Shown here piece by piece: positions 1 through 17,080 of a DNA stretch of 64,000 bases (positions are counted from its first letter, which is position 1; each line of letters starts with the position of its first letter). A model generated the notes under the pieces. That model was given only the letters and a program-made list of their open reading frames with translations, was not told the DNA's origin and ran no database searches. The stretch is from Novosphingobium sp. Its GTDB lineage: Bacteria; Pseudomonadota; Alphaproteobacteria; Sphingomonadales; Sphingomonadaceae. The stretch covers positions 58,192 to 122,191 of the forward strand of contig NZ_JAIEPN010000051.1 of NCBI RefSeq assembly GCF_019748365.1, read 5' to 3'. Made by a program: the position numbers and the translations under genes.

Positions 1-343
1 CCTTCGCGAAGCCGACTTTCTGGACCGAGCCGAGTTCGGTGACCACATCGCCGCCGCGCAGGGTCATGTTGCGCCCGCCCGCGCGGCCTTGCGTTTCGAG
101 GATCTGGACCTTGTAGCCCGCCCTGGTCAGTTCATAGGCCGCGAGCATCCCGGCAAGCCCGGCTCCGAGGACAAGCACCGAAGCGCCGGGCTTCGCACCC
201 GAAAGCCCCGGCGGCCCGGTGAACTGAGATTCCGCCGCGTGGCCCATCACCGTCATCGCCTGATAGAGCGCCGCCCCGCCGCCCACCTTGCCGATCAGGC
301 TGAGGAGATCGCGGCGGGTCGTCGGCAGAACGGGCTCGGTCAT
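1..343 (-). CDS. flavin monoamine oxidase-like FAD oxidoreductase (N-terminal part, runs off window)
   Basis: Only the first 114 codons are inside the window. The N-terminus carries a twin-arginine-like export signal (TTRRDLLSLIG, residues 8-18) followed by a small hydrophobic stretch, then a Rossmann FAD-binding motif (VLVLGAGLAGMLAAYEL, about residues 56-72) with the acidic ribose-binding end (ILETQGRAGGR) typical of the flavin amine oxidase family. Such enzymes oxidise amines to imines with FAD. It lies 37 bp downstream of a c-type cytochrome gene on the same strand and near a divergent secreted RidA-like gene, suggesting oxidation in the periplasm with the cytochrome as possible electron acceptor (inference). 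The substrate cannot be told from this fragment. Confidence 0.85.
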   Translation of the reverse strand, partial: MTEPVLPTTRRDLLSLIGKVGGGAALYQAMTVMGHAAESQFTGPPGLSGAKPGASVLVLGAGLAGMLAAYELTRAGYKVQILETQGRAGGRNMTLRGGDVVTELGSVQKVGFAK

Positions 344-380
344 GCGGGGCACCTTGCAGGCGTGAGGTTCTGGCGGGACA

Positions 381-824
381 TCAGTGGCCGCAGTTGCAAT
401 CGGGCACCGGCGGATTGGCGGTGGTGATGCGGTCGAGATCGGCCTCGGTCACCGCATCAGGATAGGCGTTGAAGTGGCCGCGCACGTAATTGATCACAGC
501 CGCGATCTGGGGCCGGGTGAGCATGCCGGAAAACCACGGCATGCCGCCGCGCCCCTTCAAGACGACAATGCTGGCATAATCGTGATCGGCAAGGCGCGGA
601 TTGCCGGCGAGCGCGGGGAACATCGCACCGGGAACGCCGCCGCCCCTGGCATCGGCCATGTGGCAGGACTGGCAGATCTGCTCGTAGATCTCGCGCCCCT
701 CGTCCGCCACGGCGATATCCGATGCGCCGCCACGGTCTTGCGCGCGGCCCGGCGCGGCGAAGGCAATCGCGGCCGCAAGCGCAAGCGCGCCAGCGAAAAG
801 GGAAGTCAGGCGATATCCCGGCAA
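381..824 (-). CDS. c-type cytochrome, exported
   Basis: A mono-haem class I cytochrome c: haem site CQSCH with a distal Met candidate in the GGMPWFSGM segment. It begins with a hydrophobic Sec signal ending near GRAQD. The frame stays open upstream to an ATG at 944, but that extension is Cys/Arg-rich and would bury the signal peptide, so I prefer a TTG start at 824 (AGGAG lies 13 nt upstream, a rather long spacing); the start is uncertain. The last residues, PDCNCGH, are an unusual Cys/His tail. Located just upstream of the flavin amine oxidase on the same strand, it probably accepts electrons from it or passes them to the respiratory chain (inference). Confidence 0.8.
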   Translation of the reverse strand: MPGYRLTSLFAGALALAAAIAFAAPGRAQDRGGASDIAVADEGREIYEQICQSCHMADARGGGVPGAMFPALAGNPRLADHDYASIVVLKGRGGMPWFSGMLTRPQIAAVINYVRGHFNAYPDAVTEADLDRITTANPPVPDCNCGH

Positions 825-1026
825 GGTCGTGGTCCCACTCCTGCTACCGTCGGTCTTGCACCAAGCTATGCTGCATTGCAGCGCCGTCAATGCAAAATGT
901 TGCCGAAGTGGTTCGCAGCGCCCTGACCATTCGGGCACAAGCACCGCTTTTGCACCCGCGAATTGTCGCGTATGGTCCGGGCCGGAACCGCCGCCTGCCG
1001 CGGCGCTGTATCAAGGGGAACCACCG

Positions 1027-1527
1027 ATGCGCTTCACGCTTCTTCCCGCGCTGGCTCTGGCCGCGCTTGCATTTGCCCAGCCCGCCGCAGCGCAAGTGAC
1101 CCGCGTGCAGAGCAATCCGCAGTCGCTGATTCTCGACGGGGCGGACGTGAAGGCGGGGACGGACCTGTTCTACCTCTCGGGCCAGCTCGCCTCACCGGTC
1201 GATCCGGCCAAGACCTTCGCGGACGTGAAATCGATCGAGGACCTTGGCGATACCAAGACCCAGACGATCAGCGCGCTCGCCAGGATCAAGGCGATCCTCG
1301 AGGCGCGCGGCTATGCGATGTCGGACGTGATCAAGCTGACCTTGTTCGTGGTGGCCGATCCCAAGCTTGGCAAGATGGATTTTGCTGGCGTGAACGAGGG
1401 GTTCAAGCAGTTCTTCAAGACGGCGGAAAACCCCAATACCGTCGCCCGTTCGACCTTCCAGGTCTCGGCCCTTGCCGGCCCCTATTTCCTGATCGAGATC
1501 GAGGCCATCGCTGCGAAGAAGCGCTGA
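1027..1527 (+). CDS. RidA-family protein with Sec signal peptide
   Basis: The protein of 166 aa starts with a clear signal peptide (MRFTLLPALALAALAFAQPAAAQ, here given in parts: MRFTLLPALALAALAF then AQPAAAQ) followed by a complete YjgF/RidA/UK114 fold. The conserved catalytic-type Arg lies in the ARSTFQVSAL motif near the C-terminus, as in active imine/enamine deaminases. Cytosolic RidA hydrolyses reactive imines made by PLP enzymes and amine oxidases; an exported version next to an exported amine oxidase fits hydrolysis of the imine product outside the cytoplasm (inference). The start is set by AGGGGA about 7 nt before ATG 1027; the longer upstream frame lacks such support and has a different composition. 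Confidence 0.88.
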   Translation: MRFTLLPALALAALAFAQPAAAQVTRVQSNPQSLILDGADVKAGTDLFYLSGQLASPVDPAKTFADVKSIEDLGDTKTQTISALARIKAILEARGYAMSDVIKLTLFVVADPKLGKMDFAGVNEGFKQFFKTAENPNTVARSTFQVSALAGPYFLIEIEAIAAKKR

Positions 1528-1555
1528 TCGATGCGCGGCACGGCGCCGCTGCGTG

Positions 1556-1567
1556 CGATTGCAATCG
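1556..1567. promoter_or_regulatory. 12-bp palindrome upstream of glycogen operon
   Basis: CGATTGCAATCG is a perfect 12-bp palindrome about 190 bp before glgP, in the 226-bp gap that must contain the operon promoter. It could be a regulator site, but no known consensus is matched with certainty. Confidence 0.25.
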
Positions 1568-1753
1568 TATTCCTTTGGACAGCCGTCCGGGTTCGGTCTC
1601 TTTGGCAGCAGATGGTGGCTTGCCGCCGGTAACTTCCGTCGCCTAGTCTGCGAAGTGAAGCTCCGGGAGAGGCCGGAACCATTCAGACGCCAGAGCGAGG
1701 GCCGCCGCAGAAGCCCGTGCCATGCCGCGTCTGCACAGGGGGAGTGACAATCC

Positions 1754-4200
<2,447 letters not shown>

Positions 4201-4204
<4 letters not shown>

Positions 4205-6387
4205 AGCCCTCCCCCGCCGCGCTCGAGGCCCTGCTCAATGGGACCCATGCCGATCCCTTCGCCTTGCTGGGGATCCACGAGGGACCGGGCGGCGCTTTTG
4301 CCCGCGCGGTGCTGCCGGGGGCGGAGACGGCGGAAGCGCATTCCCTTGGCGGCGAGGCGCTGGGCGAGCTCAAGCGCATCGATGATCGCGGTCTGTTCGA
4401 GGGCCATGTCACGGGCACCCGCCAGCCGGTGAAGTATCGCTGCGCCGCAGGCCCGCACGAATGGTGGCTGACGGATGCCTATTCGTTCGGGCCGGTGCTT
4501 GGGCCGCTCGATGATTTCCTCATCAACGAGGGCACGCACCTCCGGCTGTTCGACAAGCTGGGCGCGCATGTGATCGAGCATGAAGGCGCGCGGGGCGTGC
4601 ACTTCGCGGTCTGGGCGCCCAATGCCGAGCTTGTTTCGGTCGTCGGCGATTTCAACGATTGGGACGGCCGCCGCCACCCGATGCGTCGGCGCGCGGACAT
4701 CGGTGTGTGGGAGGTGTTCCTGCCCGATATCGAGGCCGGGCGCGCCTACAAGTACCGCGTGATGGGGCCGAACGGCACGGTCCAGCCGCTGAAGGCCGAT
4801 CCGTTTGCCTTCCGCTCCGAACTGCGGCCCGCAACGGCGAGCGTGATCGCCGCGCCCGATGCGCATGCGTGGGGCGATGCCGATCACCGCGCAAGCTGGG
4901 CCAAGACCGACCCGCGCCGGGTGCCGATCTCGATCTACGAAGTCCATCCCGGTTCATGGCAAAAGCCCAAGGCCGATCTGGGCGATGGCCGCGAGTTCTA
5001 TTCCTGGGACGAGCTGGCCGACCGGCTGATCCCCTATGTTGTCGAGATGGGCTTCACCCATATCGAGTTCCTGCCCGTCTCCGAACATCCCTTCGATCCC
5101 AGCTGGGGCTACCAGACCACTGGCCTGTTCGCGCCCTCTGCCCGCTTCGGAGAGCCAGAAGGCTTTGCGCGCTTCGTCGACGGGGCGCACCGGGCCGGAA
5201 TCGGCGTGCTGATCGATTGGGTCCCGGCGCATTTTCCAGTCGATGCCCACGGCCTTGCGCAATTCGACGGGACCTATCTCTACGAACATGCCGATCCGCG
5301 CCTCGGCTTCCATCCCGACTGGCAGACCGCGATCTACAATTTCGGGCGGCGCGAGGTGCTTTCCTTCCTCGTCAACAATGCGCTCTACTGGGCCGAGCGT
5401 TATCATGTCGACGGTCTGCGCGTGGATGCGGTCGCATCGATGCTCTACCGCGATTACAGCCGCAAGGACGGCGAGTGGATCCCCAATCAGGAGGGGGGCC
5501 GCGAGAACTGGGAAGCGGTGGCCTTCCTGCAGGCGATGAACCGCGCGGTCTATGCCAGCCATGCCGGATTCCTGACCGTCGCCGAGGAATCGACGAGCTG
5601 GCCGGGCGTGACGCTCCCCACCGATGCGGCAGGCCCGCCGCGCGGCGGCCTCGGGTTCGGGTTCAAGTGGAACATGGGCTTCATGCACGATACGCTCGCC
5701 TACATGGCGCGCGATGCGGTGCACCGGCGCTATCACCACGACGAGATCACCTTCGGGCTGATGTATGCCTTCAGCGAGAACTTCGTGCTGCCGCTGAGCC
5801 ATGACGAAGTGGTCCACGGCAAGGGCTCGCTGCTCGGCAAGATGAGCGGCGCGGATGCCTGGCAGAAGTTCGCCAACCTGCGCGCCTATTATGGCCTGAT
5901 GTGGGGCTATCCTGGCAAGAAGCTGCTGTTCATGGGGCAGGAGTTTGCGCAGGGGCGCGAATGGAGCGAAGCCCGCCAGCTCGATTGGGATCAACTGGAC
6001 ATCGCCGAGCACGCCGGCGTGCAGCGCTGGGTGAAAGACCTCAACCACGCCTATCGCACCCTCCCCGCGCTCCACGCGCGCGATTGCGAGGGCGAGGGCT
6101 TCGAATGGCTGGTGGTCGATGATGCCGCCGCCTCGGTCTTCGCCTGGGCGCGCAAAGCACCGGGCGCACCGACGGTCGTCGTCGTCAGCAACATGACGCC
6201 GACGCTCCACGGGCAATACCGCCTGCCGTTCCCGCAAGACGGCACGTGGCGCGAGGCGCTCAACAGCGATGCGGGGCTCTATGGCGGATCGGGCCAGGGC
6301 AATCTGGGCGGCGTGATAGCGGAGCATGGCGCGGCACTCGTCGTCCTGCCGCCCCTTTCAACGGTCATGTTCGTATTCGAAGGATAA
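4201..6387 (+). CDS. glgB: 1,4-alpha-glucan branching enzyme (GH13)
   Basis: Introduces alpha-1,6 branches into glycogen. The 728-aa protein has the full proteobacterial architecture: N-terminal N1 module, CBM48, GH13 barrel and C-terminal beta domain. Catalytic residues are visible: nucleophile Asp409 ([12 protein letters not shown]), acid/base Glu462 ([11 protein letters not shown]) and Asp535 ([13 protein letters not shown]). The ATG at 4201 overlaps the glgP stop (ATGA), indicating translational coupling; a longer open frame upstream is only glgP sequence in another frame. Confidence 0.97.
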
Positions 6388-6416
6388 GCCACAAGGCAAA
6401 CGGAGGGAGATGGGTC

Positions 6417-7676
6417 ATGCGTGATACTTATGGGCAGCCGCTGGCGCGCGACGCCATGGCCTATGTTCTGGCCGGCGGGCGCGGCAGCCGCCTTTATGAT
6501 CTCACCGACAACCGCGCCAAGCCTGCGGTCTATTTCGGCGGGGTCAGCCGGATCATCGATTTCGCGCTTTCGAACGCGATCAATTCGGGCATCCGCCGCA
6601 TCGGCGTCGCCACGCAATACAAGGCGCATTCGCTGATCCGCCACATGCAGCGCGCGTGGAACTTCATGCGGCCGGAGCGCAACGAGAGCTTCGACATCCT
6701 CCCCGCCTCGCAGCGCATTTCCGAACACGCGTGGTACGAAGGCACGGCCGACGCGGTCTACCAGAACCTCGACATCATCGCGAGCCACGCGCCCAAGTAC
6801 ATGGTCATCCTTGCGGGCGATCACATCTACAAGATGGACTACGAGCTGATGCTGCAGCAGCACGTCGCCACCGGCGCGGACGTGACGATCGGCTGCCTGG
6901 TGGTGAAGCGCGAGGAAGCCAAGGGCTTCGGCGTGATGGCGGTTGATGCGGCGAGCGTGATCACCGATTTCATCGAAAAGCCCTCCGATCCGCCTTCGAT
7001 CCCGGGTGATCCCGAACACTCGCTCGCCTCGATGGGCATCTATGTGTTCGACACGAAGTTCCTGTTTGACGCGCTGCGCCGCGATGCCGACGACCCCAAC
7101 TCCAGCCGCGATTTCGGCAAGGACATCATCCCCCAGATCGTGAAGAACGGGAAGGCCGTGGCCCACCGCTTCACCGACAGCTGCATCCGCGCCGCCGAGG
7201 AAATCGGCGAATACTGGCGCGATGTCGGCACGCTGGACGCCTATTTCGAGGCGAACCTCGATCTGACGGACGTCGTGCCCAAGCTCAACATGTATGACCG
7301 CGAATGGCCGATCTGGACCGATCAGGTCGTGGCGGCCCCGGCCAAGTTCGTCCACGATATCGAAGGGCGGCGCGGCATGGCAATTTCCTCGCTGATCTCG
7401 CAGGACTGCATCGTCTCGGGCGCGATCGCGCGGCGCTCGCTGCTGTTCACCGGCGTGAAGATGGGCTCTTTCTCCAGCGTCGATGAAGGCGTGATCCTGC
7501 CCTATTGCAACATCGGGCGCGGGGCGCGGCTGAAGCGCGTGATCCTCGATTCCGGCGTACGCATTCCCGAAGGGCTGGTCGTGGGCGAGGACCCGATCCT
7601 CGACGCCAAGCGCTTCCGCCGCACCGAAAACGGCGTGTGCCTGATCAACAAGGCGATGATCGAGCGGCTGAAGTGA
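6417..7676 (+). CDS. glgC: glucose-1-phosphate adenylyltransferase
   Basis: Makes ADP-glucose from ATP and glucose 1-phosphate, the committed and usually allosterically regulated step. The 419-aa protein has the nucleotidyltransferase motif [24 protein letters not shown] near residues 16-40 (quoted here only as AGGRGSRL and KPAVYFGG), the sugar-phosphate site FIEKP, and a C-terminal left-handed beta-helix region ([19 protein letters not shown]). GGAGGGAG lies about 8 nt before ATG 6417. It follows glgB by 29 bp. Confidence 0.97.
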   Translation: MRDTYGQPLARDAMAYVLAGGRGSRLYDLTDNRAKPAVYFGGVSRIIDFALSNAINSGIRRIGVATQYKAHSLIRHMQRAWNFMRPERNESFDILPASQRISEHAWYEGTADAVYQNLDIIASHAPKYMVILAGDHIYKMDYELMLQQHVATGADVTIGCLVVKREEAKGFGVMAVDAASVITDFIEKPSDPPSIPGDPEHSLASMGIYVFDTKFLFDALRRDADDPNSSRDFGKDIIPQIVKNGKAVAHRFTDSCIRAAEEIGEYWRDVGTLDAYFEANLDLTDVVPKLNMYDREWPIWTDQVVAAPAKFVHDIEGRRGMAISSLISQDCIVSGAIARRSLLFTGVKMGSFSSVDEGVILPYCNIGRGARLKRVILDSGVRIPEGLVVGEDPILDAKRFRRTENGVCLINKAMIERLK

Positions 7677-7695
7677 TGGGGCTGCACATGCCGCT

Positions 7696-7788
7696 GCCCA
7701 CCCCCAACCCCTCCCGCAAGCGGGAGGGGCTAATGAATCGTGTACCTGTCAGTCCCCCTCCCGCTTGCGGGAGGGGTTAGGGGTGGGC
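7696..7788. repeat. nested inverted repeat between glgC and glgA
   Basis: Two arms of about 35 nt (near 7696-7729 and 7754-7788) are reverse complements with one substitution. Each arm is itself built around the palindrome CCCTCCCGCAAGCGGGAGGG. The spacer is 24 nt. This resembles REP/BIME-type units. Placed inside the operon, just before glgA, it could form a large stem in the mRNA that stabilises the 3' end of upstream message or lowers downstream expression (inference). Confidence 0.9.
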
Positions 7789-7793
7789 CAGCC

Positions 7794-12627
<4,834 letters not shown>

Positions 12628-12648
<21 letters not shown>

Positions 12649-13299
12649 CGCCGGATCGAATTCTTCACGTGCCGCAGGTTGCGCGCGCGGCGTATCCTGC
12701 ACCACCGGCAGCGGCTCGGGCAGCAGGGTGTGGAGCAGCAGCCTTCCAAACGCCCAATCGCCCAGATCGGACGCAGCATTGATGTGCCCCGCCTCCCCTG
12801 CATCGGCGAGGCGCGCACCCCAGCGGCGGGCAAGGCCGCGGGCCTGCGCCATCGTCAGGTAGGGATCGTTGCGGCTGGCGACGAGGACTGTAGGGAACGG
12901 CAGCGCGCTTTCAGGCACCGGCGCAAAGCAGGTGAGCCGCCGGTCAAGCGGGCGCTCCTCGACATCGGGCGGAGCCACCAGCAGCGCGCCGATCACCTTG
13001 CCGCCATCGACCGGGCCTCCGGGCCGCTCATACTCCGCCCACCACGCCACTGCGAGGCAGCCGAGGCTGTGCGCCGCGAGCACCACCGGCCCTTCGGCGC
13101 GCTGGATCGCAAGGTTGAGCTTGTTCACCCAGGTGTTGCGGTGCGGATTGTCCCACAGCCCCAGATCGACCCGGCGGCAGCGCGGCAGCTGCGCTTCCCA
13201 GATCGTCTGCCAGTGACCGGGGCCGGAGTTGCCAAGGCCCGGCACGGTGAGGATCACGGGTGGGGCAGGATCATTCAAAGTATTGATTTCATGGGCCAT
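12628..13299 (-). CDS. RBBP9/YdeN-family alpha/beta hydrolase
   Basis: A 223-aa serine hydrolase of the RBBP9/YdeN group. The nucleophile elbow is AAHSLGCLA; the acid lies in ASRNDPY and the His in GHINAASDLGDW, so the triad is complete. N-terminal VPGLGNSGPGHWQ is the family signature. Natural substrates of this family are poorly known. It is convergent with glgX and overlaps its last codons. ATG 13299 has AGGAG upstream (CTCCAGGAG region). Confidence 0.9.
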
Positions 13300-13611
13300 A
13301 TTACGTCTCCAGGAGAGGAAATGGCCGGTCGACTCGGTGTACGTCCCGACCAGCTCGATGTTAACTCAACCCTTTCGATAGACAATAGCCTCGCGACGAA
13401 GCGCGCGGGGATTTCGCCGGTCTGCGCACTGATGCCCGCCATCTTGCGAATTGCGGGTGCGATTGCCATGTCCACGCCGCAGTTGGCGTGCAGAAGCAAG
13501 GCAGGCGAACCAAACCAGTTCACGCGCAGGGGTCACACCCATGAAGACAAAGCATAGCGGGATGTGGCTGCGCCTTGCGGCAATGCAGCATGTGGTGATA
13601 CCGGCACGCGC
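13300..13611. other. intergenic region, no gene seen
   Basis: 312 bp between divergent genes. It must hold the promoters for the RBBP9-like gene and the polysaccharide operon. No convincing coding frame, RNA gene or repeat is visible; the open frames crossing it lack codon bias or family similarity. Confidence 0.6.
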
Positions 13612-14385
13612 ATGACCGCCCCCGCGCCTTCCTCCTCTGCTTCTGCGCGGCGGCTGCTCGTTTCGATCCACGATGTTTCGCCGCGGTTCGAACGTCAGGT
13701 CGATGCACTGGCCGAGCGGCTGGCGCGGCACGTCGGCGAGGCAAAGTTCGCCATGCTGGTGATCCCTGACCATTGGCGCGGCGCACCGATTGCCGGCAAC
13801 GCAGCCTTCGCGGCGCGGCTTCGCGGCTGGGCCGATCAGGGCATCGAGATGTTCCTCCACGGCTGGAGCCACAAGGACGAAACGCCGGCGACCGAAGGCC
13901 TAGCTGCGATCAAGGGCAAGCATATGACCGCGGGCGAAGGCGAATTCCTCAACCTGCCGCAGGCCGAAGCGCTGGCCCGCATGCGCGATGGCCGCGCGCT
14001 GGTGGAAGACACGATCGGCCGCCCGGTTGCTGGCTTCATCGCGCCTGCCTGGCTCTATGGCGAAGGCGCGCACGCGGCGATGCGCGAACTTGGCTTTGCG
14101 CTCGCCGAAGACCACATGAAAGTCTGGCGCCCGGCGAGCGGCGAAGTGCTGGCGAAAGGCCCGGTGATCACCTGGGCGAGCCGCAGCAAGGCGCGCATCG
14201 CCAGTTCGCTGTTTGCAGCATCGCTGGGCCGGGCCGCGCTGCCTTTCACCCGCACGATCCGCGTGGCAGTGCATCCGGGCGACACGACCGTGCCCACATT
14301 GCTGACGAGCATCGACCGCACCTTGGCGCGGTTTGTGCGCACGCATGCGCCTTCACGCTATGCATCGCTGAGTAGCGCGGCATGA
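13612..14385 (+). CDS. DUF2334 polysaccharide deacetylase-like protein
   Basis: 257 aa. It begins with LLVSIHDVSPRFE, the DUF2334 version of the NodB/CE4 metal-binding motif 1, and has the second motif in LHGWSHKDE (His-x3-His type), and a FIAPAWLYG motif 3. Members probably remove acetyl groups from polysaccharide or lipid-linked sugars. No signal peptide is seen, so it may act in the cytoplasm on precursors. First gene of a five-gene operon; its stop overlaps the next start (ATGA), linking it to glycosyltransferases. The start at ATG 13612 is chosen because upstream residues are not family-like. Confidence 0.85.
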   Translation: MTAPAPSSSASARRLLVSIHDVSPRFERQVDALAERLARHVGEAKFAMLVIPDHWRGAPIAGNAAFAARLRGWADQGIEMFLHGWSHKDETPATEGLAAIKGKHMTAGEGEFLNLPQAEALARMRDGRALVEDTIGRPVAGFIAPAWLYGEGAHAAMRELGFALAEDHMKVWRPASGEVLAKGPVITWASRSKARIASSLFAASLGRAALPFTRTIRVAVHPGDTTVPTLLTSIDRTLARFVRTHAPSRYASLSSAA

Positions 14386-15554
14386 ATGCGCTGTCGGCAG
14401 GCCTGAACCAGCTGACGCCTGCCGCCGCGCGGCCGCTGCGCGTCCTCACGTTCCTGCACAGCTTCGAGCCCGGCGGGGTGGAGCGGGTAGCGCTGCGGCT
14501 GCACGAGGCGTGGCGCGCGCAGGGGCTCGACGCGCGGCTCGTGCTGGGGCGCACGGCGGGGGCGATGAAGCGCGAGTGGCCGGACCTCGGGTACGAGATC
14601 CTCGGCCCCGAGGCGATCCCCAGCAGCGCGTGGGAAACGCTGTGGATGATCTTCCATCTGCCGCGCGCGATCCGGCGGATCCGGCCCGACGTGCTGTTCT
14701 GCGCGGGCAATTCCTACACCATCGTCGCCGTGGCGATGCGGCTGCTGCTGGGCAAGGCCTGCCCGCCGGTCGTCGCCAAAATCAGCAATGACCTGACGCG
14801 CCACGACCTCCCGGCCCCGGCCCGGCCGTTCTACCGCCTGTGGCTGCGCATCCAGGGGCGGATGCTGCAGCGCCTTGTCGGCATGGCGCCGCCGATGCGC
14901 GCGGAGATCGGCAGCCTGATGCGCGTGGAGGATGCGCGGATCGCGGTGATCGACGATCCCTCGCTTTCCGAAGCCGATATCCAGCGCCTCGCTGCCGCGC
15001 GCGCCGCGGCAAACGCGGCGCCGCGCGGGCCCGGACGGCGCTTCCTTGCCATCGGGCGGCTTGCTGCGCAGAAGAATTTCGGCCTGCTGATCGATGCCTT
15101 TGCGCGCATGGCCGGGCCGGATGACCGTTTGGCCATCATTGGCGAGGGCTCCGCGCGCCGCGCGCTGGAAGCGCAGATCGAACGGCTGGGGCTCGGCGCG
15201 AAAGTGCGTCTGCCGGGCCACATCAGCCCGCTCGATGCCGAACTGGCCGCGGCCGATGCACTGGTGCTTTCCTCGGACTATGAAGGTGTTCCGGCCGTTG
15301 TTGCAGAGGCGCTGGCGGCCGGACTCCCGGTGGTCTCGACCCGCTGCAGCGTGAGCATGGACGACATGCTGGGCGGCGGCCGCTTCGGCCTGCTGGTGCC
15401 GGTCGGCGATGCGGCGGCGCTGGCGCAGGCCATGGGCAACATTGCCAACTTGAAATTTGACGAAGCGGCTGCGCGAGACCAATCGCGTCGGTTCACCGTA
15501 GAGATAGCTTCGCATGGCTATCGCGCTCTGATGGAGGACCTCGCCCGTGCTTAA
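14382..15554 (+). CDS. glycosyltransferase family 4
   Basis: 390 aa GT-B enzyme. N-terminal FLHSFEPGGVERVALRLHEA is the glycine-rich acceptor loop of GT4 proteins (quoted as FEPGGVERVALRL); the nucleotide-sugar half has AIGRLAAQKNFGLLIDAF and the EX7E-type motif SDYEGVPAVVAEALAAGLPV. It transfers a sugar from a nucleotide donor to a lipid-linked glycan; donor and acceptor are unknown. Translation is coupled to the deacetylase upstream and the membrane protein downstream. Confidence 0.9.
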   Translation: MNALSAGLNQLTPAAARPLRVLTFLHSFEPGGVERVALRLHEAWRAQGLDARLVLGRTAGAMKREWPDLGYEILGPEAIPSSAWETLWMIFHLPRAIRRIRPDVLFCAGNSYTIVAVAMRLLLGKACPPVVAKISNDLTRHDLPAPARPFYRLWLRIQGRMLQRLVGMAPPMRAEIGSLMRVEDARIAVIDDPSLSEADIQRLAAARAAANAAPRGPGRRFLAIGRLAAQKNFGLLIDAFARMAGPDDRLAIIGEGSARRALEAQIERLGLGAKVRLPGHISPLDAELAAADALVLSSDYEGVPAVVAEALAAGLPVVSTRCSVSMDDMLGGGRFGLLVPVGDAAALAQAMGNIANLKFDEAAARDQSRRFTVEIASHGYRALMEDLARA

Positions 15555-16545
15555 CGTGGATGGCGAGGCAGGCTCCTCGAAGGATATCTCTCCCATGGCA
15601 CCACCCGAAGCGCTGATTGAGACCTTGCCACCGGTTCTGCCCACCGCGCTCCCGTCCGCCGCGCCGCTCGAGCGCAGCCTGCGCAAGTGGAGCGGCTGGG
15701 TGGGTCCGGCCATTTCGCTCGCCATTCTGGCTGCCGTGCTGTGGCAGCTGCGCAAGATCGACTGGAGTCAGGTCTGGTCGATCGTGCCGACAAGCCCGTG
15801 GATCTGGCTGGTGCTGGCGGCGAGCTACTTCGCGGGGCCGATGGCGGACTGGGTGATCTTCCGCAAGCTGTGGGGCATTCCGGTTTCGGGCATCCTGCCG
15901 CTGCTCAAGAAGCTGATCGGCAACGAACTGCTGCTGGGCTATGTCGGTGAAGTCTATTTCTACGATTGGGCGCGCCGCCACGTGAAGATGGAAGGCTCGC
16001 CCTTCGGCGCGGTGAAGGACGTCGCGATCCTTTCCGCGCTGGCCGGCAATATCATGACCGTGCTGCTGCTGATCGTCACCTGGCCGATCATCAGCCAGCT
16101 GGGGCTCGATGGCGCGGGCAGCAGCAACGGGCATGTGCTCAGTACCTCGATCGGCGTGGTGCTCATCACCAGCCTCGTCATCATGTTCTTCCGCAATGGC
16201 CTGCTCAGCCTGCCCAAGGCCGACCTTGCGTTCGTGTTCGTCGTCCACACCCTGCGTATCGTCGCCAACACCGGCCTCTCCGCGCTGGCCTGGCATCTGA
16301 TCCTGCCCGGCGTGGGGATCGGCTCGTGGCTTCTTTTCGCAACCGTCCGGCTCCTCCTGTCCCGTCTTCCGCTCATTCCCAATAAAGATGTCGCCTTCGC
16401 CGGTATCTCGACCCTGCTCGTTGGTAGTCAGGTTCAGACTAGCGACATGATTGCCATGATATCGCTCCTGATCGTGGCAACGCATGTGGTGTTGTTCATT
16501 GGCTTGATGCTGCTTGATCTGGTGCAGCAGGAGAAGAACGCTTGA
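15547..16545 (+). CDS. UPF0104 / lysylphosphatidylglycerol synthase-type membrane protein
   Basis: 332 aa with roughly eight membrane segments, beginning with a cytoplasmic Pro-rich stretch and the first helix near AISLAILAAVLWQL. The pattern matches the flippase-like UPF0104 (LPG synthase TM) family, whose members are found with glycosyltransferases and may move lipid-linked precursors. GTG 15547 is chosen for its GGAGG box 9 nt upstream; ATG 15595 is an alternative. Overlaps the preceding gene by 8 nt. Confidence 0.8.
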   Translation: MLNVDGEAGSSKDISPMAPPEALIETLPPVLPTALPSAAPLERSLRKWSGWVGPAISLAILAAVLWQLRKIDWSQVWSIVPTSPWIWLVLAASYFAGPMADWVIFRKLWGIPVSGILPLLKKLIGNELLLGYVGEVYFYDWARRHVKMEGSPFGAVKDVAILSALAGNIMTVLLLIVTWPIISQLGLDGAGSSNGHVLSTSIGVVLITSLVIMFFRNGLLSLPKADLAFVFVVHTLRIVANTGLSALAWHLILPGVGIGSWLLFATVRLLLSRLPLIPNKDVAFAGISTLLVGSQVQTSDMIAMISLLIVATHVVLFIGLMLLDLVQQEKNA

Positions 16546-17072
16546 AACGCATTGTTTTCCTTGGCGCGGCACTGCCTCTACTGGCGGGCGCGGCGCAGAT
16601 TCAGACATCGCCCGAGCTTGGCAAGGCGGAAGGCCAGTGCCGGCCCGGCGAAAGCGGACCGGCGTTTCTGGTCGATCTGGTCGGCGTCAAGGATCGCGCG
16701 GGCCGAGTGAAAATCGAGGTCTACCCGGCCACCGATGGCGATTTCCTCGCCGACGACAATATCCTGCTCATGGCGGGCAAGACCTTTCGCCGCGTGGAAG
16801 TGCCGGTGCCGGCCGAGCCCGTCCCGCGGCTGTGCATCCGCATACCCGGTCCCGGCACCTATGCAGTGACGGTGCTGCACGATCGCAACGCCGATCACAA
16901 GTTCAGCCTCTCCCAGGATGGTGTCGGATTCTCGGCCAATCCCAGGCTGGGCTGGTCGAAGCCGAAGGCCGCGGCTGTAGCGGTGAATGCGGGTGGCGGG
17001 CTAACGACATTGCGCGTCGTGATGAATTACCGTACCGGGCTGTTCTCGTTCGGGCCGCTCAAGAGATCGTAG
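16542..17072 (+). CDS. DUF2141 exported protein
   Basis: 176 aa. A short signal peptide (KRIVFLGAALPLLAGAAQ) is followed by a DUF2141 beta-sandwich: GRVKIEVYPA, LCIRIPGPGTYAVTVLHDRNADHKFS (quoted as GTYAVTVLHDRN) and the C-terminal GFSANPRLG. The start is a TTG at 16542 that shares bases with the preceding stop (TTGA). Function of the family is unknown; location among polysaccharide genes suggests a periplasmic accessory role. Confidence 0.85.
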   Translation: MKRIVFLGAALPLLAGAAQIQTSPELGKAEGQCRPGESGPAFLVDLVGVKDRAGRVKIEVYPATDGDFLADDNILLMAGKTFRRVEVPVPAEPVPRLCIRIPGPGTYAVTVLHDRNADHKFSLSQDGVGFSANPRLGWSKPKAAAVAVNAGGGLTTLRVVMNYRTGLFSFGPLKRS

Positions 17073-17080
17073 GTACTCGC

